In this document: positions 8,542 to 17,235 of the stretch, piece by piece | How the letters are laid out: each line of letters begins with the position of its first letter | Position numbering within the stretch: the stretch's first letter is position 1 | Assembly: GCF_004216905.1 (NCBI RefSeq) | Contig: NZ_SGXJ01000003.1 | Span: forward strand, 124,001 to 188,000 | DNA: 64,000 nt | Direction of reading: 5' to 3' | DNA from: Kribbella sp. VKM Ac-2569 | Lineage (GTDB): Bacteria; Actinomycetota; Actinomycetes; Propionibacteriales; Kribbellaceae | Translations under genes and position numbers: made by a program | Notes under the pieces: generated by a model | What the model saw: only the letters and a program-made list of their open reading frames with translations | Told to the model about the DNA's origin: nothing | Database searches by the model: none

Positions 8542-10218
8542 ATGCGCCTGACTGAAACAGCCGACGTGTGGTGGAAGAACGCGGTCATCTACTGCCTCGA
8601 TGTCGAGACGTTCTTCGATACCGACGGCGATGGGCGGGGAGATCTGCGTGGGGTGTGCCAAAGGATCGACCACCTGGCCGAGCTGGGGGTGACGTGCCTG
8701 TGGCTGATGCCGTTCTACCCGACCCCGGACCGCGACGACGGTTACGACATCACCGACTTCTACGGCGTCGACCAACGACTCGGCACGCACGGCGACCTGG
8801 TCGAGCTGATCACGCTGGCCCGGGACCGCGGCATCCGGGTGATGGCCGATCTGGTGGTCAACCACACCTCGGACAAGCACCCGTGGTTCCAGAGCGCGCG
8901 GGCGTCGCGCGAATCGCCGTACCGGGGCTGGTACGTCTGGCGCGACGAGCCGCCGCCGGATGCGGACAAGGGCATCGTCTTCCCTGGACAGGAGACGAGC
9001 CTGTGGCAGTACGACGAGGAGGCGGGGCAGTACTACCTGCACCGGTTCCGCAAGTTCCAGCCGGATCTCGACATCGCGAATCGTGAGGTCCGCGAGGAGA
9101 TCGAGCGCGTGGTCGGCTTCTGGTCCGAACTGGGGCTGTCCGGGTTCCGGGTGGACGCGGTGCCGTTCCTGATCGACACGGCCGGTAGCCAGGATGCGGC
9201 CGAACTGCCGGATCCGCACGACTATCTGCGGGACCTGCGGGCGTCCCTGCAGCGGCGGCACGGACAGTCGATCCTGCTCGGCGAGGTCAATCTGCCCTAT
9301 CCCGACGTACGGCGCTTCTTCGGTGACGAGGACGGCGACGAGCTGACGATGTGTTTCGACTTCATCGGAATGCAACGGCTCTACCTGTCGCTGGCCCGCA
9401 ACGACCCGGCCGAGCTGGTCAAGGCGTTGCGGGACCGGCCGGAACCGCCTGAAGAGGCGCAGTGGGGAACGTTCGTCCGCAATCACGACGAGCTGACGCT
9501 GGACAAGCTGTCCGAGGACGAGCGGCAGGAAGTGTTCGACGCCTTCGGGCCGGAGAAGAGTATGCAGATCTACGGCCGTGGACTGCGCCGGCGATTGCCG
9601 CCGATGCTGGGCAACGACCAGGCCCGGCTCCGGATGGTCTACAGCTTGCTGTTCTCGCTGCCGGGTACTCCGGTGCTGTTCTACGGCGAGGAGATCGGCA
9701 TGGGGGAGAACCTCGCCGCCGAGGACCGGCACGCTGTCCGGACACCGATGCAGTGGACGGCTGATCCGTCCGGTGGCTTCTCCACGGCCGATCCGTCCCG
9801 GCTGCCCGCCCCGATGGTCGAGGGCGAGCTGGGCCCGGAGAACGTGAACGTGGCGGCGCAGCGGCGTGACCCCGAGTCCCTGTTCAACTGGATGAAGCTG
9901 CTCGTCCTGCGGTACCGCGAGTGCCCCGAGTTGTCCTGGGGGTCGTGCACGATCCTCGAGACCGGAGTGCGGTCGGTGTTCGCGCACCGCTCGGACTACG
10001 AGGACGGCACAGTCGTCGCCGTTCACAACTTCGCGCCGGAGGCTGTCCGAGTCAGCGTGGCCGTCGCAGGGAGCGCCATCGGTCTGCGTGCGATCGACCT
10101 GCTGGAGAACAACGGTACGACGGACGTTCGCGACGACGGTGTGCTGTCGCTCGACCTCGCGCCGTGCGGCTGCCGCTGGCTCCGGATCGTGCACCCGGGG
10201 GACCGCTACCTCGTGTGA
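8542..10218 (+). CDS. GH13 alpha-amylase family protein, trehalose synthase-like
   Basis: 558 aa, cytoplasmic. GH13 conserved regions are present: DLVVNHTSD (region I), GFRVDAVP (region II, nucleophile Asp), ILLGEVNLP (region III, Glu) and FVRNHDE (region IV). The opening NAVIYCLDVETFFD and the DRDDGYDITDFYGVD loop resemble trehalose synthase/maltose glucosyltransferases and related subfamily members. The protein lacks the maltokinase extension and has region III GEV rather than GEA, so the exact activity (trehalose synthase, sucrose- or maltose-acting enzyme) is open. The last 13 bases overlap the convergent MFS gene. Confidence 0.88.
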   Translation: MRLTETADVWWKNAVIYCLDVETFFDTDGDGRGDLRGVCQRIDHLAELGVTCLWLMPFYPTPDRDDGYDITDFYGVDQRLGTHGDLVELITLARDRGIRVMADLVVNHTSDKHPWFQSARASRESPYRGWYVWRDEPPPDADKGIVFPGQETSLWQYDEEAGQYYLHRFRKFQPDLDIANREVREEIERVVGFWSELGLSGFRVDAVPFLIDTAGSQDAAELPDPHDYLRDLRASLQRRHGQSILLGEVNLPYPDVRRFFGDEDGDELTMCFDFIGMQRLYLSLARNDPAELVKALRDRPEPPEEAQWGTFVRNHDELTLDKLSEDERQEVFDAFGPEKSMQIYGRGLRRRLPPMLGNDQARLRMVYSLLFSLPGTPVLFYGEEIGMGENLAAEDRHAVRTPMQWTADPSGGFSTADPSRLPAPMVEGELGPENVNVAAQRRDPESLFNWMKLLVLRYRECPELSWGSCTILETGVRSVFAHRSDYEDGTVVAVHNFAPEAVRVSVAVAGSAIGLRAIDLLENNGTTDVRDDGVLSLDLAPCGCRWLRIVHPGDRYLV

Positions 10219-11408
10219 GTGCTCTCGCGGGTGCTGAGGATCGTGAAGCCGACGATCGCGACAGCGGTCAGGCACGCCGGGATGAAGAAGACGTGCGGCA
10301 GGCCGATGGCTGCGACGCCGATGCCGCCGATGGTTCCGCCGATCGCGGAGCCGAGCGGGATCGCGCCCAGGAAGATCCCGGACGCGGTCCCGACTCCTTC
10401 GGGGTAGAGCCGCTGGGCGATCGAGACACCGAGGGCGCCGACGCACGCCCACAACCCGGCGGTCAGGGCCTGGCCGACGAACAGGCCGACGACCGAGGTG
10501 CTGAGCGCGTACGCGAGGTTGCCGGCCAGCCCCAGTACGGCGCCCGCCGTCATCGCCCGGATCGCGCCGAACCGGTCGGCGAGCCGCGCGACCACCGGGA
10601 GCAGCAGCAGTTCGAGGAGCGGCTGGATGCCGATCACGGCGCCACGCATCGCGTCGGACACGTGGAGTTGCTCGGCCATGTAGATCGGGAGATAGCCGAA
10701 CTTGATCGTGTCGCCGGTCATCGCGAGTACGCAGACCGCGGTGAAGATCAGCAACGGCATCATCTGGTCGATCCGCCGGCGCTCGTCGGGCGTCTCGGCG
10801 GGCGGAGCGTCGTACCGCTCGACCCGTTGCCGGCCGAGCGGAATCATCTGGGCGAAGACGCAGACGGCTGTTGCCACCAGCAACGCACGGAGCCCGAAGA
10901 CGCCGCCGAACCAGCTGCCGAACACCGGACCGAGGATCCAGCCGGTGGTGAATGCCATCCGGACGGTCGCGACGACCCGGTTCTCGGCCCGGGTCGGATG
11001 CCGGCTGAGCTCGTCACGGCAGGCCGCGAACAGCTGCGCCATCGAGCCGCCGGCCACGCTCAACGCCAGCGCGCTGATCACGAACGGCATCCAGACCGCG
11101 GTCGACCCCGCCATCGCGAGCCAGCCCGCCGCGCCGATCACCGAGCAGATCCGGAACCACAGGAGCCGGTCCTGGCTTCGGTCCGACCATCGCCCGACCA
11201 GGAACCCGGCGAGCGGCGCGGCCAGGTTCGTGACGTAGTACAGACCGGCGACGGGGAGTGGCGTGTGCAGCTCCCGCACCAGGAAGAGCGTCAGTTGCGG
11301 GGTCGCTGCCGACAGCCCGATTCCGGCCACCAGCAACGACAGGAACGCCGAACGGTAGAACCGTGACCGGAGAACAATCCCCAGCGCGGACTCGGACCGG
11401 TCCAGCAT
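10206..11408 (-). CDS. MFS transporter, sugar efflux (SET)-like
   Basis: 400 aa with about 12 predicted membrane segments. The first helix region (FLSLLVAGIGLSAATPQLTL) and the VGLYY-type motif followed by GFLVGRWSDRS resemble sugar efflux transporters (SetA family). Conserved MFS loop residues (GRWSDRSQDR, RLADRFG) are visible. It probably exports sugars or related small molecules; the substrate is inferred only from family resemblance and the GH13 neighbour. The ATG at 11408 has GGAGGGG just upstream. Confidence 0.85.
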   Translation of the reverse strand: MLDRSESALGIVLRSRFYRSAFLSLLVAGIGLSAATPQLTLFLVRELHTPLPVAGLYYVTNLAAPLAGFLVGRWSDRSQDRLLWFRICSVIGAAGWLAMAGSTAVWMPFVISALALSVAGGSMAQLFAACRDELSRHPTRAENRVVATVRMAFTTGWILGPVFGSWFGGVFGLRALLVATAVCVFAQMIPLGRQRVERYDAPPAETPDERRRIDQMMPLLIFTAVCVLAMTGDTIKFGYLPIYMAEQLHVSDAMRGAVIGIQPLLELLLLPVVARLADRFGAIRAMTAGAVLGLAGNLAYALSTSVVGLFVGQALTAGLWACVGALGVSIAQRLYPEGVGTASGIFLGAIPLGSAIGGTIGGIGVAAIGLPHVFFIPACLTAVAIVGFTILSTRESTHTR

Positions 11409-11517
11409 TCACCCCTCCACGGAAACGCCTACCTGCCAACGATAGGCGCACCTGCCCCATCCGACCGCCACGTGACGCATCGCGGACGGCTCCAGAATGC
11501 TCGACCCGGTGGCTTGG

Positions 11518-11530
11518 TTAGGGTCGGGAC
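11518..11530 (+). promoter_or_regulatory. Probable -10 element of a leaderless transcript
   Basis: TAGGGT at 11519-11524 lies 6 nt before the ATG at 11531, the spacing seen for leaderless actinobacterial genes. No Shine-Dalgarno sequence is present. Confidence 0.5.
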
Positions 11531-12100
11531 ATGGAACTGCGTGCGCTGCCTGCCGCTGCGTCGTGGACGCATAGCGGGGCTCGAGTCGGATTCGAGGTGC
11601 TGTTCGCCGGTGCCGGCCGGTTGAGGGGTCGTACGTCGGCCCGCGAAGGCGACTCGACCTGGCATGTCGGGTACGACATCACCGTCGGCGCGGACTGGGC
11701 GACCGAGTCCGTGCACGCGGTGAACTCGACGAGCTCCGGTGATCTCGAGGTTGCGTTGACACGTTTCCCGGATGGTCGCTGGACCGTGAACGGTGAAGCT
11801 CGGCCGGATCTCGACGGCTGCCGGGACGTGGACTTCGAGTCCTCGGCGGTCACGAACACGCTCCCGGTGCACCGGCTCCCGTTCGTTCCCGGTACCGCGG
11901 TCGACGTGCCGGCTGCCTTCGTACAGGCCGATGATCTGACCGTGGTGCGACTCGAGCAGCGCTACACGCTCACGAGCTCCGACGAGCGCGGGCACGTGTT
12001 CCACTACGAGTCCGCGACGTTCGACTTCGAGTGTGAGCTGACGTTCGACGCTTCCGGTCTGGTGCTGGACTATCCGGGGATCGCGACCCGCGATCGCTGA
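11531..12100 (+). CDS. Putative glycolipid-binding (DUF1089) domain protein
   Basis: 189 aa, single domain, no signal peptide. The family signature around GCRDVDFESSAVTNTLPVHR is present (Cys-Asp-Val-Asp, then TNTLP). DUF1089 proteins have a beta-barrel fold related to LolA/LppX-type lipid binders and are called putative glycolipid-binding proteins on structural grounds only. No catalytic role is known. The gene appears leaderless and ends 7 bp before the convergent crcB pair. Confidence 0.85.
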   Translation: MELRALPAAASWTHSGARVGFEVLFAGAGRLRGRTSAREGDSTWHVGYDITVGADWATESVHAVNSTSSGDLEVALTRFPDGRWTVNGEARPDLDGCRDVDFESSAVTNTLPVHRLPFVPGTAVDVPAAFVQADDLTVVRLEQRYTLTSSDERGHVFHYESATFDFECELTFDASGLVLDYPGIATRDR

Positions 12101-12107
12101 CGGGCTG

Positions 12108-12479
12108 TCAGCTCCAGATCGCCTGACTCACGGCCGCTCCGAGGAACGCGCTGCCGAGGCCGGCCACGATGCTCGCGGTGACGTTCGCGACCGCGAGGAA
12201 ACGCGCCCGGTCCTCGTACAGGCGGATCGTCTCGTACGAGAACGTCGAGTACGTCGTGAGAGCCCCGCAGAACCCGGTGCCGACGAGGAGTTGGACGCCG
12301 TGCGGGAGAGCGGAGGACGCGCCGACCAGGAAACCCAGGATCAGCGATCCCACGACGTTCACGCTGAACGTGCCCCACGGAAACACTGAGTCATGTCGGG
12401 CCTGAACGGCGCGGTCGGCGATGTAACGCAGCGGCGCTCCGACCAGGCCGCCGGCGATCACGAGCAACAGCCGGGTCAT
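12108..12479 (-). CDS. crcB: Fluoride channel subunit CrcB/Fluc (second of a pair)
   Basis: 123 aa with four membrane helices. The Fluc signature GTGFCGALTTYSTFSYE, including the conserved Phe/Thr/Ser that line the pore and bind the central sodium, is intact, as is NVVGSLILGFLVG. It overlaps the upstream crcB by 4 bp (ATGA). In Gram-positive bacteria such pairs form antiparallel heterodimers that export fluoride, which fits the tandem arrangement. Confidence 0.93.
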   Translation of the reverse strand: MTRLLLVIAGGLVGAPLRYIADRAVQARHDSVFPWGTFSVNVVGSLILGFLVGASSALPHGVQLLVGTGFCGALTTYSTFSYETIRLYEDRARFLAVANVTASIVAGLGSAFLGAAVSQAIWS

Positions 12480-12958
12480 CGCGTTCTCCAGGTGATCAGC
12501 GCGCGCGTCGCGCTCACCGTGGCCCGGACCGCGAGCAACGCGCCGACGACGGTCGTGGCGAGGTAGAGCAACGCGATCCCGGCGTTCCGTCCAATGACGA
12601 GCTGCTGGATGTCGACGGCGTACGTCGAGAACGTGGTGAACCCACCGAGTACACCGGTGCCGAGAAACGGGCGGAGGAGCCGTTGCCGGGTGAAAACGTC
12701 GGTCACCAGCACCATCAGGATCCCGATCAGGCCGCAGCCGACCACGTTGATGACCAGCGTGCTCATCGGAAAACCGCCGGGCGGTGTCGGCCAGCCGAGC
12801 CCGACCAGGTACCTCGCGGCGGCGCCGATCGCGCCGCCGGCGGCGATGGCGCCGAGGATCACCGGGTCGTGTGCACGCTGCGCCCGGCCGTCGATCCGCA
12901 GGTCGACGTCAGAGTCGACCGGTCCCCTGGGCAAGGGTTCGACGGGGTGGTGCTCCAC
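12476..12958 (-). CDS. crcB: Fluoride channel subunit CrcB/Fluc (first of a pair)
   Basis: 160 aa from the GTG at 12958, which has AGGAGG seven bases upstream; an in-frame GTG at 12991 lacks a site. After a hydrophilic N-terminal tail of about 30 residues come four membrane helices. The Fluc motif GTGVLGGFTTFSTYA and the asparagine motif VINVVGCGLIGI are intact. It should heterodimerise with the product of the overlapping gene. I looked for a fluoride (crcB-motif) riboswitch upstream and saw none. Confidence 0.92.
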   Translation of the reverse strand: MEHHPVEPLPRGPVDSDVDLRIDGRAQRAHDPVILGAIAAGGAIGAAARYLVGLGWPTPPGGFPMSTLVINVVGCGLIGILMVLVTDVFTRQRLLRPFLGTGVLGGFTTFSTYAVDIQQLVIGRNAGIALLYLATTVVGALLAVRATVSATRALITWRTR

Positions 12959-13039
12959 AGACAGGCCTCCTATGGATCCGGCGAGCCCCACCGCCGGTCA
13001 AACTCCGAACAGCATAACTGTCGCCGTCCGGCGGCCCTC

Positions 13040-15382
13040 TCAGTGGTCCACGGGCGGCGTTCCCCACGCCGAGGGCGCGGCGCCGAGCTGAACGGTGATC
13101 CGGCCGCCGCGCGTCACGAACGACTCGGGCAGCCAGGACTCGCTCCGCGCCCCGCCGTTCAGCGACAGGCCTTGGACGTACTGGTTCGTGTCCGACGTTT
13201 CCGGTGCCTCGACAGTCAGGCGTACTCCGTTGCTCCGGCGTAGCTCGACCTTGGGAAACAGCGGGCTACCGACCAGCAACTCGGCCCGGCCCTGTGTCTG
13301 CGGGAAGAGCCCGATCGCCGCGAACACGTACCACGCGGAGAGCGTCCCGAGATCATCGTTTCCCGGAAGCCCCGACGGACCGGTGCCGTAGACGGTGTCG
13401 ACGATCTCCCGCGTGGTCGCCTGCGTCTTCCACGGCGCACCGAGACCGTTGTAGAGCCACGGCGTGTGCAGACCCGGCTCGTTCGTCGGGTCGTACCGCA
13501 CCGGGCTGCCGCCCTTCACCGCCCAGTTCCCTCCTGCATCGTGGAAGAACGCGTCGAGCCGCTGCACCGCGGTCGTCGGTCCGCCCATCAAGGTGGCGAG
13601 CCCGGACACATCCTGCGGCACCATCCAGGTGTAAGTCGACGTCGTACCCTGCGCGAATCCGACATCGGTCGACGAGCTGAACCCGTCCCGCCAGGTGCCG
13701 TCTGCATTCCGCGCCCGCTGGTACCCGACTGTCGGGTCGAAGGTGTTCTTCCACCAGTTGCCGCGGTCCTTCAGATCCGCCACGTCCGCGCCGAGCCGGG
13801 CGCCCCACTGAGCGAGCGAGAAATCCGCGAGAGCGTTCTCCAGCGTTTCCGCGGCACCGCCCCAGCAGTGGCACGCGTCCTGCGGCGCATAGTGCTTGGC
13901 GAGGTACGTGTTGAGCGCCGGCCGCTGTCCGGTGCATTGCCCTGGGCAGCCACCGTCGTTCTCCGCGTCCGCGTTCTGTACTCGTGCCTGGTGAACGAGC
14001 GAGTCGAAGGCGCCGCGGACGTCGAAGTTCGTGGCTCCCATGGCGACGAACGTGGCCAGCGTCGGCGCGGCCGGGTCGCCGGTCATCACGTGCGTGGCGC
14101 CGTTGTTGTGCAGCCAGCGGTCCCAGATTCCCTTGTTCTGCTGGGCGAACTGGTACATGGACTGCGCGTAGTCACCCGCGACGTCAGGCTTGAGGAGGGC
14201 GAGCAACTGGATGTGAGCCCGGTACTGGTCCCAGCCGGAGAACGTCCCGTACTGAGCTCTCTGGCCGCGCGCGAGGCGGTGGATCTTGAAGTCGGATCCG
14301 AGGTAGCGGCCGTCGACGTCGTTGAAGATGTTCGGCTGCAGGAGCGCGTGGTAGAGCGCGGTGTAGAACGTGGTCCGTTGCGCATCGGTCCCGCCGGTGA
14401 TGCGGATCGCGTTCAGCTCGCGTCGCCAGTCGTCGTACCCGTCGGCGGCTACCTTGTCGGTGGTGGCGTCGGGCCTCATCTCGGCGCGCAGGTTCTGCTC
14501 GGCGCCGGCCAGGCTGACGTAGGAGATCCCGAGCCGCATCCGTACCTCGGAGCCCGGCGCGAACGTGACGTACCCGCCGGAGCCGCGCCCGGCTCGGTCC
14601 GCTCCGGTGGCGTAGCCCTCGCCGCCAGTCGTGCGCGTGCTGCCCGCGGCCAGAGTGCTGTCCTTCCAGGTGCCGTTGGCAACGATCGGCTGGTCGAAGG
14701 ATGCCGTGAAGTACAGCCGGTAATACGTCTTGCGGTTGTTCACGCCGCCGTTCGCGCGGCGCCCGCAGAACGCGCCGGTCAGCACCGACCCGGTGACCTT
14801 GCGGTGGTTCGGGTCGATGGTGATCTCGGCGTCCTCGCTGCCGTTCAGCGAGTTCGACGTACGGAACAGCAGGTTCGCGGCCTGATCGGCCGGGAAGGTG
14901 AACTCACCGACGCCCGCGCGGGTGGTCACCGCGAGGTCGGTCTTCACACCGGAGTCGAGTGTCACGGTGTAACGGCCGGGGAGCGCTCGCTCGTTCTCGT
15001 GCCGGAAGTTCGTCGCGTACTTCGCGTCGGTCGTGTCGGCGGTCGGCGAGGAGTCGACCGCACCGGCGTACGGCATGATCGGGATGTCGCCCGCTGCGCC
15101 CGGGTTGCAGCCGGCGCCGCTGAGGTGGGTGAGGCTGAAGCCGCGTACGCGCGTGACGTCGTACTGGTACCCGTTCGCGGCGCCCGTGCTGGTCTGGTCG
15201 CCGCGGGTGCTGGTCGGGCTCCACGAGATCATCCCGAACGGCCGCACCGCCCCCGGCCAGGTCGTCCCGTCCCGCGCCGATCCGATCAACGGGTCGACGT
15301 ACCCCGCCGGATCGAACGATGCCTGCGCCGGTACGGCGGGAACGAGCAGAGCAACCGCAACACCAACAGCGACCAAGCGCAT
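13040..15382 (-). CDS. Secreted GH92 alpha-1,2-mannosidase
   Basis: 780 aa. A short Sec signal peptide (about 1-21, cleavage after AQA) precedes the N-terminal GH92 beta-sandwich beginning YVDPLIGSARDGTTWPGA and VRPFGMISWSP. Family hallmarks GFSLTHLSGAGC, GWDQYRAHIQLLALL and the late FPGN-like stretch SGLPGNDDLGTLSAWYVF, with the acidic general acid/base region, are visible. Members are calcium-dependent inverting exo-mannosidases acting on N-glycans or yeast mannan. The ATG has GGAAGG upstream. It lies upstream of crcB on the same strand with an 81-bp gap. Confidence 0.94.
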   Translation of the reverse strand: MRLVAVGVAVALLVPAVPAQASFDPAGYVDPLIGSARDGTTWPGAVRPFGMISWSPTSTRGDQTSTGAANGYQYDVTRVRGFSLTHLSGAGCNPGAAGDIPIMPYAGAVDSSPTADTTDAKYATNFRHENERALPGRYTVTLDSGVKTDLAVTTRAGVGEFTFPADQAANLLFRTSNSLNGSEDAEITIDPNHRKVTGSVLTGAFCGRRANGGVNNRKTYYRLYFTASFDQPIVANGTWKDSTLAAGSTRTTGGEGYATGADRAGRGSGGYVTFAPGSEVRMRLGISYVSLAGAEQNLRAEMRPDATTDKVAADGYDDWRRELNAIRITGGTDAQRTTFYTALYHALLQPNIFNDVDGRYLGSDFKIHRLARGQRAQYGTFSGWDQYRAHIQLLALLKPDVAGDYAQSMYQFAQQNKGIWDRWLHNNGATHVMTGDPAAPTLATFVAMGATNFDVRGAFDSLVHQARVQNADAENDGGCPGQCTGQRPALNTYLAKHYAPQDACHCWGGAAETLENALADFSLAQWGARLGADVADLKDRGNWWKNTFDPTVGYQRARNADGTWRDGFSSSTDVGFAQGTTSTYTWMVPQDVSGLATLMGGPTTAVQRLDAFFHDAGGNWAVKGGSPVRYDPTNEPGLHTPWLYNGLGAPWKTQATTREIVDTVYGTGPSGLPGNDDLGTLSAWYVFAAIGLFPQTQGRAELLVGSPLFPKVELRRSNGVRLTVEAPETSDTNQYVQGLSLNGGARSESWLPESFVTRGGRITVQLGAAPSAWGTPPVDH

Positions 15383-15466
15383 GCGACAACCTTCCGCGGG
15401 CGGGAACGGACAGCCCTACGGTAAAGGAACTCGGTGGCCGCCGGCTGAACAGCCGACAACGTGCAA

Positions 15467-15501
15467 GGGACGCCGTCCCGCGTGCTGGAGGACGGCGTCC
15501 C
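15467..15501. terminator. Perfect 12-bp stem hairpin
   Basis: GGGACGCCGTCC at 15467-15478 pairs perfectly with GGACGGCGTCCC at 15490-15501 around an 11-nt loop. It sits 10 bp past the stop of the secreted protein gene on the minus strand and just before the GH92 promoter, so it should separate the two transcripts. Confidence 0.75.
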
Positions 15502-15511
15502 GAAAAGTTGC

Positions 15512-16450
15512 CTAGCCGCCGTTCAGGACGTCGTACTTCGGGGCGATGCGGAAGTACTGCGGGTCGGAGAAGGTCAGGGGGACCTTGCCCAGACTCTTGA
15601 TGACGGTGCTGGTGCCGTTGGCGTGACCAACGGCGTACAGGTAACCGGACTTGGTTTCCTTGTCGATGCCGAGCAGCAGCGTGCCGCTCGTGCCGCACTT
15701 GGTCGCGATCAGCTGCTCGAAGCCCTGCCAGGTCGTGCCGCGGACCACCTTGCTGGTCGGCGCGGCCAGGTACTTCGTCGGCCAGGTGACGGTGACGAGC
15801 GCGCCGGACCTGGTGTTGGCAAGGAACGTCTCCGAGGTCGCGGTGCGGCCGATGAGCGCGATGCCCTTGACCGTGCTCAGACCGCCGACGCCGGAGGTGA
15901 TGCGCCAGCCGCTGCCGTCGGAGATCCAGCGCTGCGTGATGCCGTCGGTGCGCTGGCCGTACAGCAGAGTGCGGGCCGGGTCCCCGGCGTTCGCCGGGCG
16001 CAGGACCGACTGCTCGATCCAGCGGTAGTTGGACCAGCCGCCGCCGATCCGGAGGTTGTTGTGCGGGTAGTGCGGGTCGAGCTGGCTCTGGCTGTCGACG
16101 ACGAACGAGCTGGAGTACAGCGCGCCGCCCATGACGGTGAGCCCGGACCGCGACTCGCCGCTGCCGAGCGGTGTGCCGGTGAACGTGCTGATGTGCTGGA
16201 CCTGGTTCGCCGGGAACACCCCAGCCGTCCCACGGACCCCGCCGATGGTGATCGGTGCGGTGGCGTTGACCATCCGGCTGGTGAACGCGCCGGTCGACGT
16301 CACCGACCCGAGTCGCAGCGCGCACGCCGCGGTAGTTGCCGTCGTGCTCCCCGACGCGGACTGTGCAGCCTGGGCCGACGGCACCAGGGCCGCCCCGAGG
16401 CCCAACGCGAGCGCGCCGGCCGAGGCCAGACCTACGGTCTTACGAAACAT
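15512..16450 (-). CDS. Secreted protein with beta-propeller/tachylectin-like repeats, function unknown
   Basis: 312 aa from ATG 16450, chosen because GGGGAGGA sits seven bases upstream; an ATG at 16468 would place that site inside the gene. A clear signal peptide (to about residue 33, SAQA) is followed by repeats with spaced Gly/Trp and LYG, LYS, YLYAVG strands, which suggest a beta-propeller lectin-like fold. Two Cys (TAACALRL and TKCGTSG) could form one disulfide. No catalytic motif is seen. It may bind glycans, in keeping with the neighbouring GH92 enzyme, but this is inference. Confidence 0.7.
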   Translation of the reverse strand: MFRKTVGLASAGALALGLGAALVPSAQAAQSASGSTTATTAACALRLGSVTSTGAFTSRMVNATAPITIGGVRGTAGVFPANQVQHISTFTGTPLGSGESRSGLTVMGGALYSSSFVVDSQSQLDPHYPHNNLRIGGGWSNYRWIEQSVLRPANAGDPARTLLYGQRTDGITQRWISDGSGWRITSGVGGLSTVKGIALIGRTATSETFLANTRSGALVTVTWPTKYLAAPTSKVVRGTTWQGFEQLIATKCGTSGTLLLGIDKETKSGYLYAVGHANGTSTVIKSLGKVPLTFSDPQYFRIAPKYDVLNGG

Positions 16451-16773
16451 CTGGATCGTCCTCCCCATTTACGCGGAGGCACCCCAGCCTCCGTCGTACC
16501 GCATTGGAGTCCAGCCGCCCCCGAAAAGTTGCCGGTCGCGTTGGAGCAAAATCCCGGCTGGATCCGGGGCGTTCTGCGCGTCCAGGTTCCCCTCGTCCTC
16601 GTGGTGTCGATGATCCCGGACCTGTTGCTCCTGGCTACCAAGTTCATCCCGGACGCCGGTCCGAAAATGTAAGGGCGATGTGACGTCCGCGACAGCGCCT
16701 GGAGGGCTCGGTCGGCCGTACTTGCTGGTAGACACGGGCGTGAGGACGTGTCGCCGACAGGGAAGCGGATTCG
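16451..16773. other. Intergenic region without a recognised gene
   Basis: This 323-bp divergent region holds the upstream sequence of the secreted protein, including a small hairpin (GGAGGC/GCCTCC at 16475-16492) in its leader, and the upstream region of the gene at 16774. I see no convincing reading frame, RNA gene or clear promoter pair. Confidence 0.4.
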
Positions 16774-17235
16774 ATGGTCATGGCGTGGCGGTTCGGTGCC
16801 GTTGACGTCGATGCCGTCATGTCGGTACTCCGTGACGCGGCAACCTTCGCGGACTGGATGGTCGCCGTACCGCCGGAGCTTCGCGCCGGACTCAACTGGC
16901 CGCAGGTGGGAAGCGTCATCCTGCGGGACGACGGCCGCGAACCGCGCGCCCGGCACGCCCACAACCGGCAGTTGCTCGTCGCGGTCGTCGAGCGTTGGCG
17001 ACCCGACAGCGAACTCGTCGTACGACTGCGCAGTGGACTGGGCGGTTGGGTCCAGGTTGCGGTCAAGGTGCAACCGCGCCCCGGCGGTTCGCTGATCGAG
17101 GTCCGCTCCGAACCGCTCACCGCCAGCGCCCGCCTGCGCTACACCGGCACGTCCCGCGGCCGCGCCGAGGAACGCTGCGCCCAGGTTGCCGAGAACCTGA
17201 TCGCCTTGGCCACCGTCGACGAGCCCGAGGACTAG
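16774..17235 (+). CDS. Conserved hypothetical protein, SRPBCC-like
   Basis: 153 aa, cytoplasmic. The pattern of an N-terminal strand (WRFGAVDVDAVMSVL), then a helix, several strands and a long C-terminal helix (RGRAEERCAQVAENLIAL) suggests a polyketide-cyclase/START-like (SRPBCC) fold. A Pro-Trp stretch (LNWPQVGS) is noticeable. No specific function can be assigned. The ATG is preceded by GGGAAGCGGA. The last 4 bp overlap the convergent oxidoreductase. Confidence 0.7.
   Translation: MVMAWRFGAVDVDAVMSVLRDAATFADWMVAVPPELRAGLNWPQVGSVILRDDGREPRARHAHNRQLLVAVVERWRPDSELVVRLRSGLGGWVQVAVKVQPRPGGSLIEVRSEPLTASARLRYTGTSRGRAEERCAQVAENLIALATVDEPED

Noticed and set aside
6985..10452. A single 1155-codon minus-strand open frame across the Rieske and GH13 regions
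   Set aside because: Only the part from 8487 down encodes the FAD-Rieske protein. The upstream part is antisense to GH13, rich in Arg/Val/Asp/Leu of the antisense type, with no domain or start signal.
12959..13039. Possible fluoride riboswitch upstream of the crcB pair
   Set aside because: No match to the crcB-motif pseudoknot pattern was found; only a standard ribosome site is visible.
13466..15424. 652-codon plus-strand frame opposite the GH92 gene
   Set aside because: Antisense artefact with Val/Arg/Gly-rich sequence; the minus strand carries all GH92 motifs.
15499..16533. 14-bp direct repeat CCCGAAAAGTTGCC at 15499 and 16520 flanking the secreted protein gene
   Set aside because: By chance several 14-bp matches are expected in 64 kb, there is no transposase or target duplication, and the flanking contexts differ, so it is not evidence for a mobile element.
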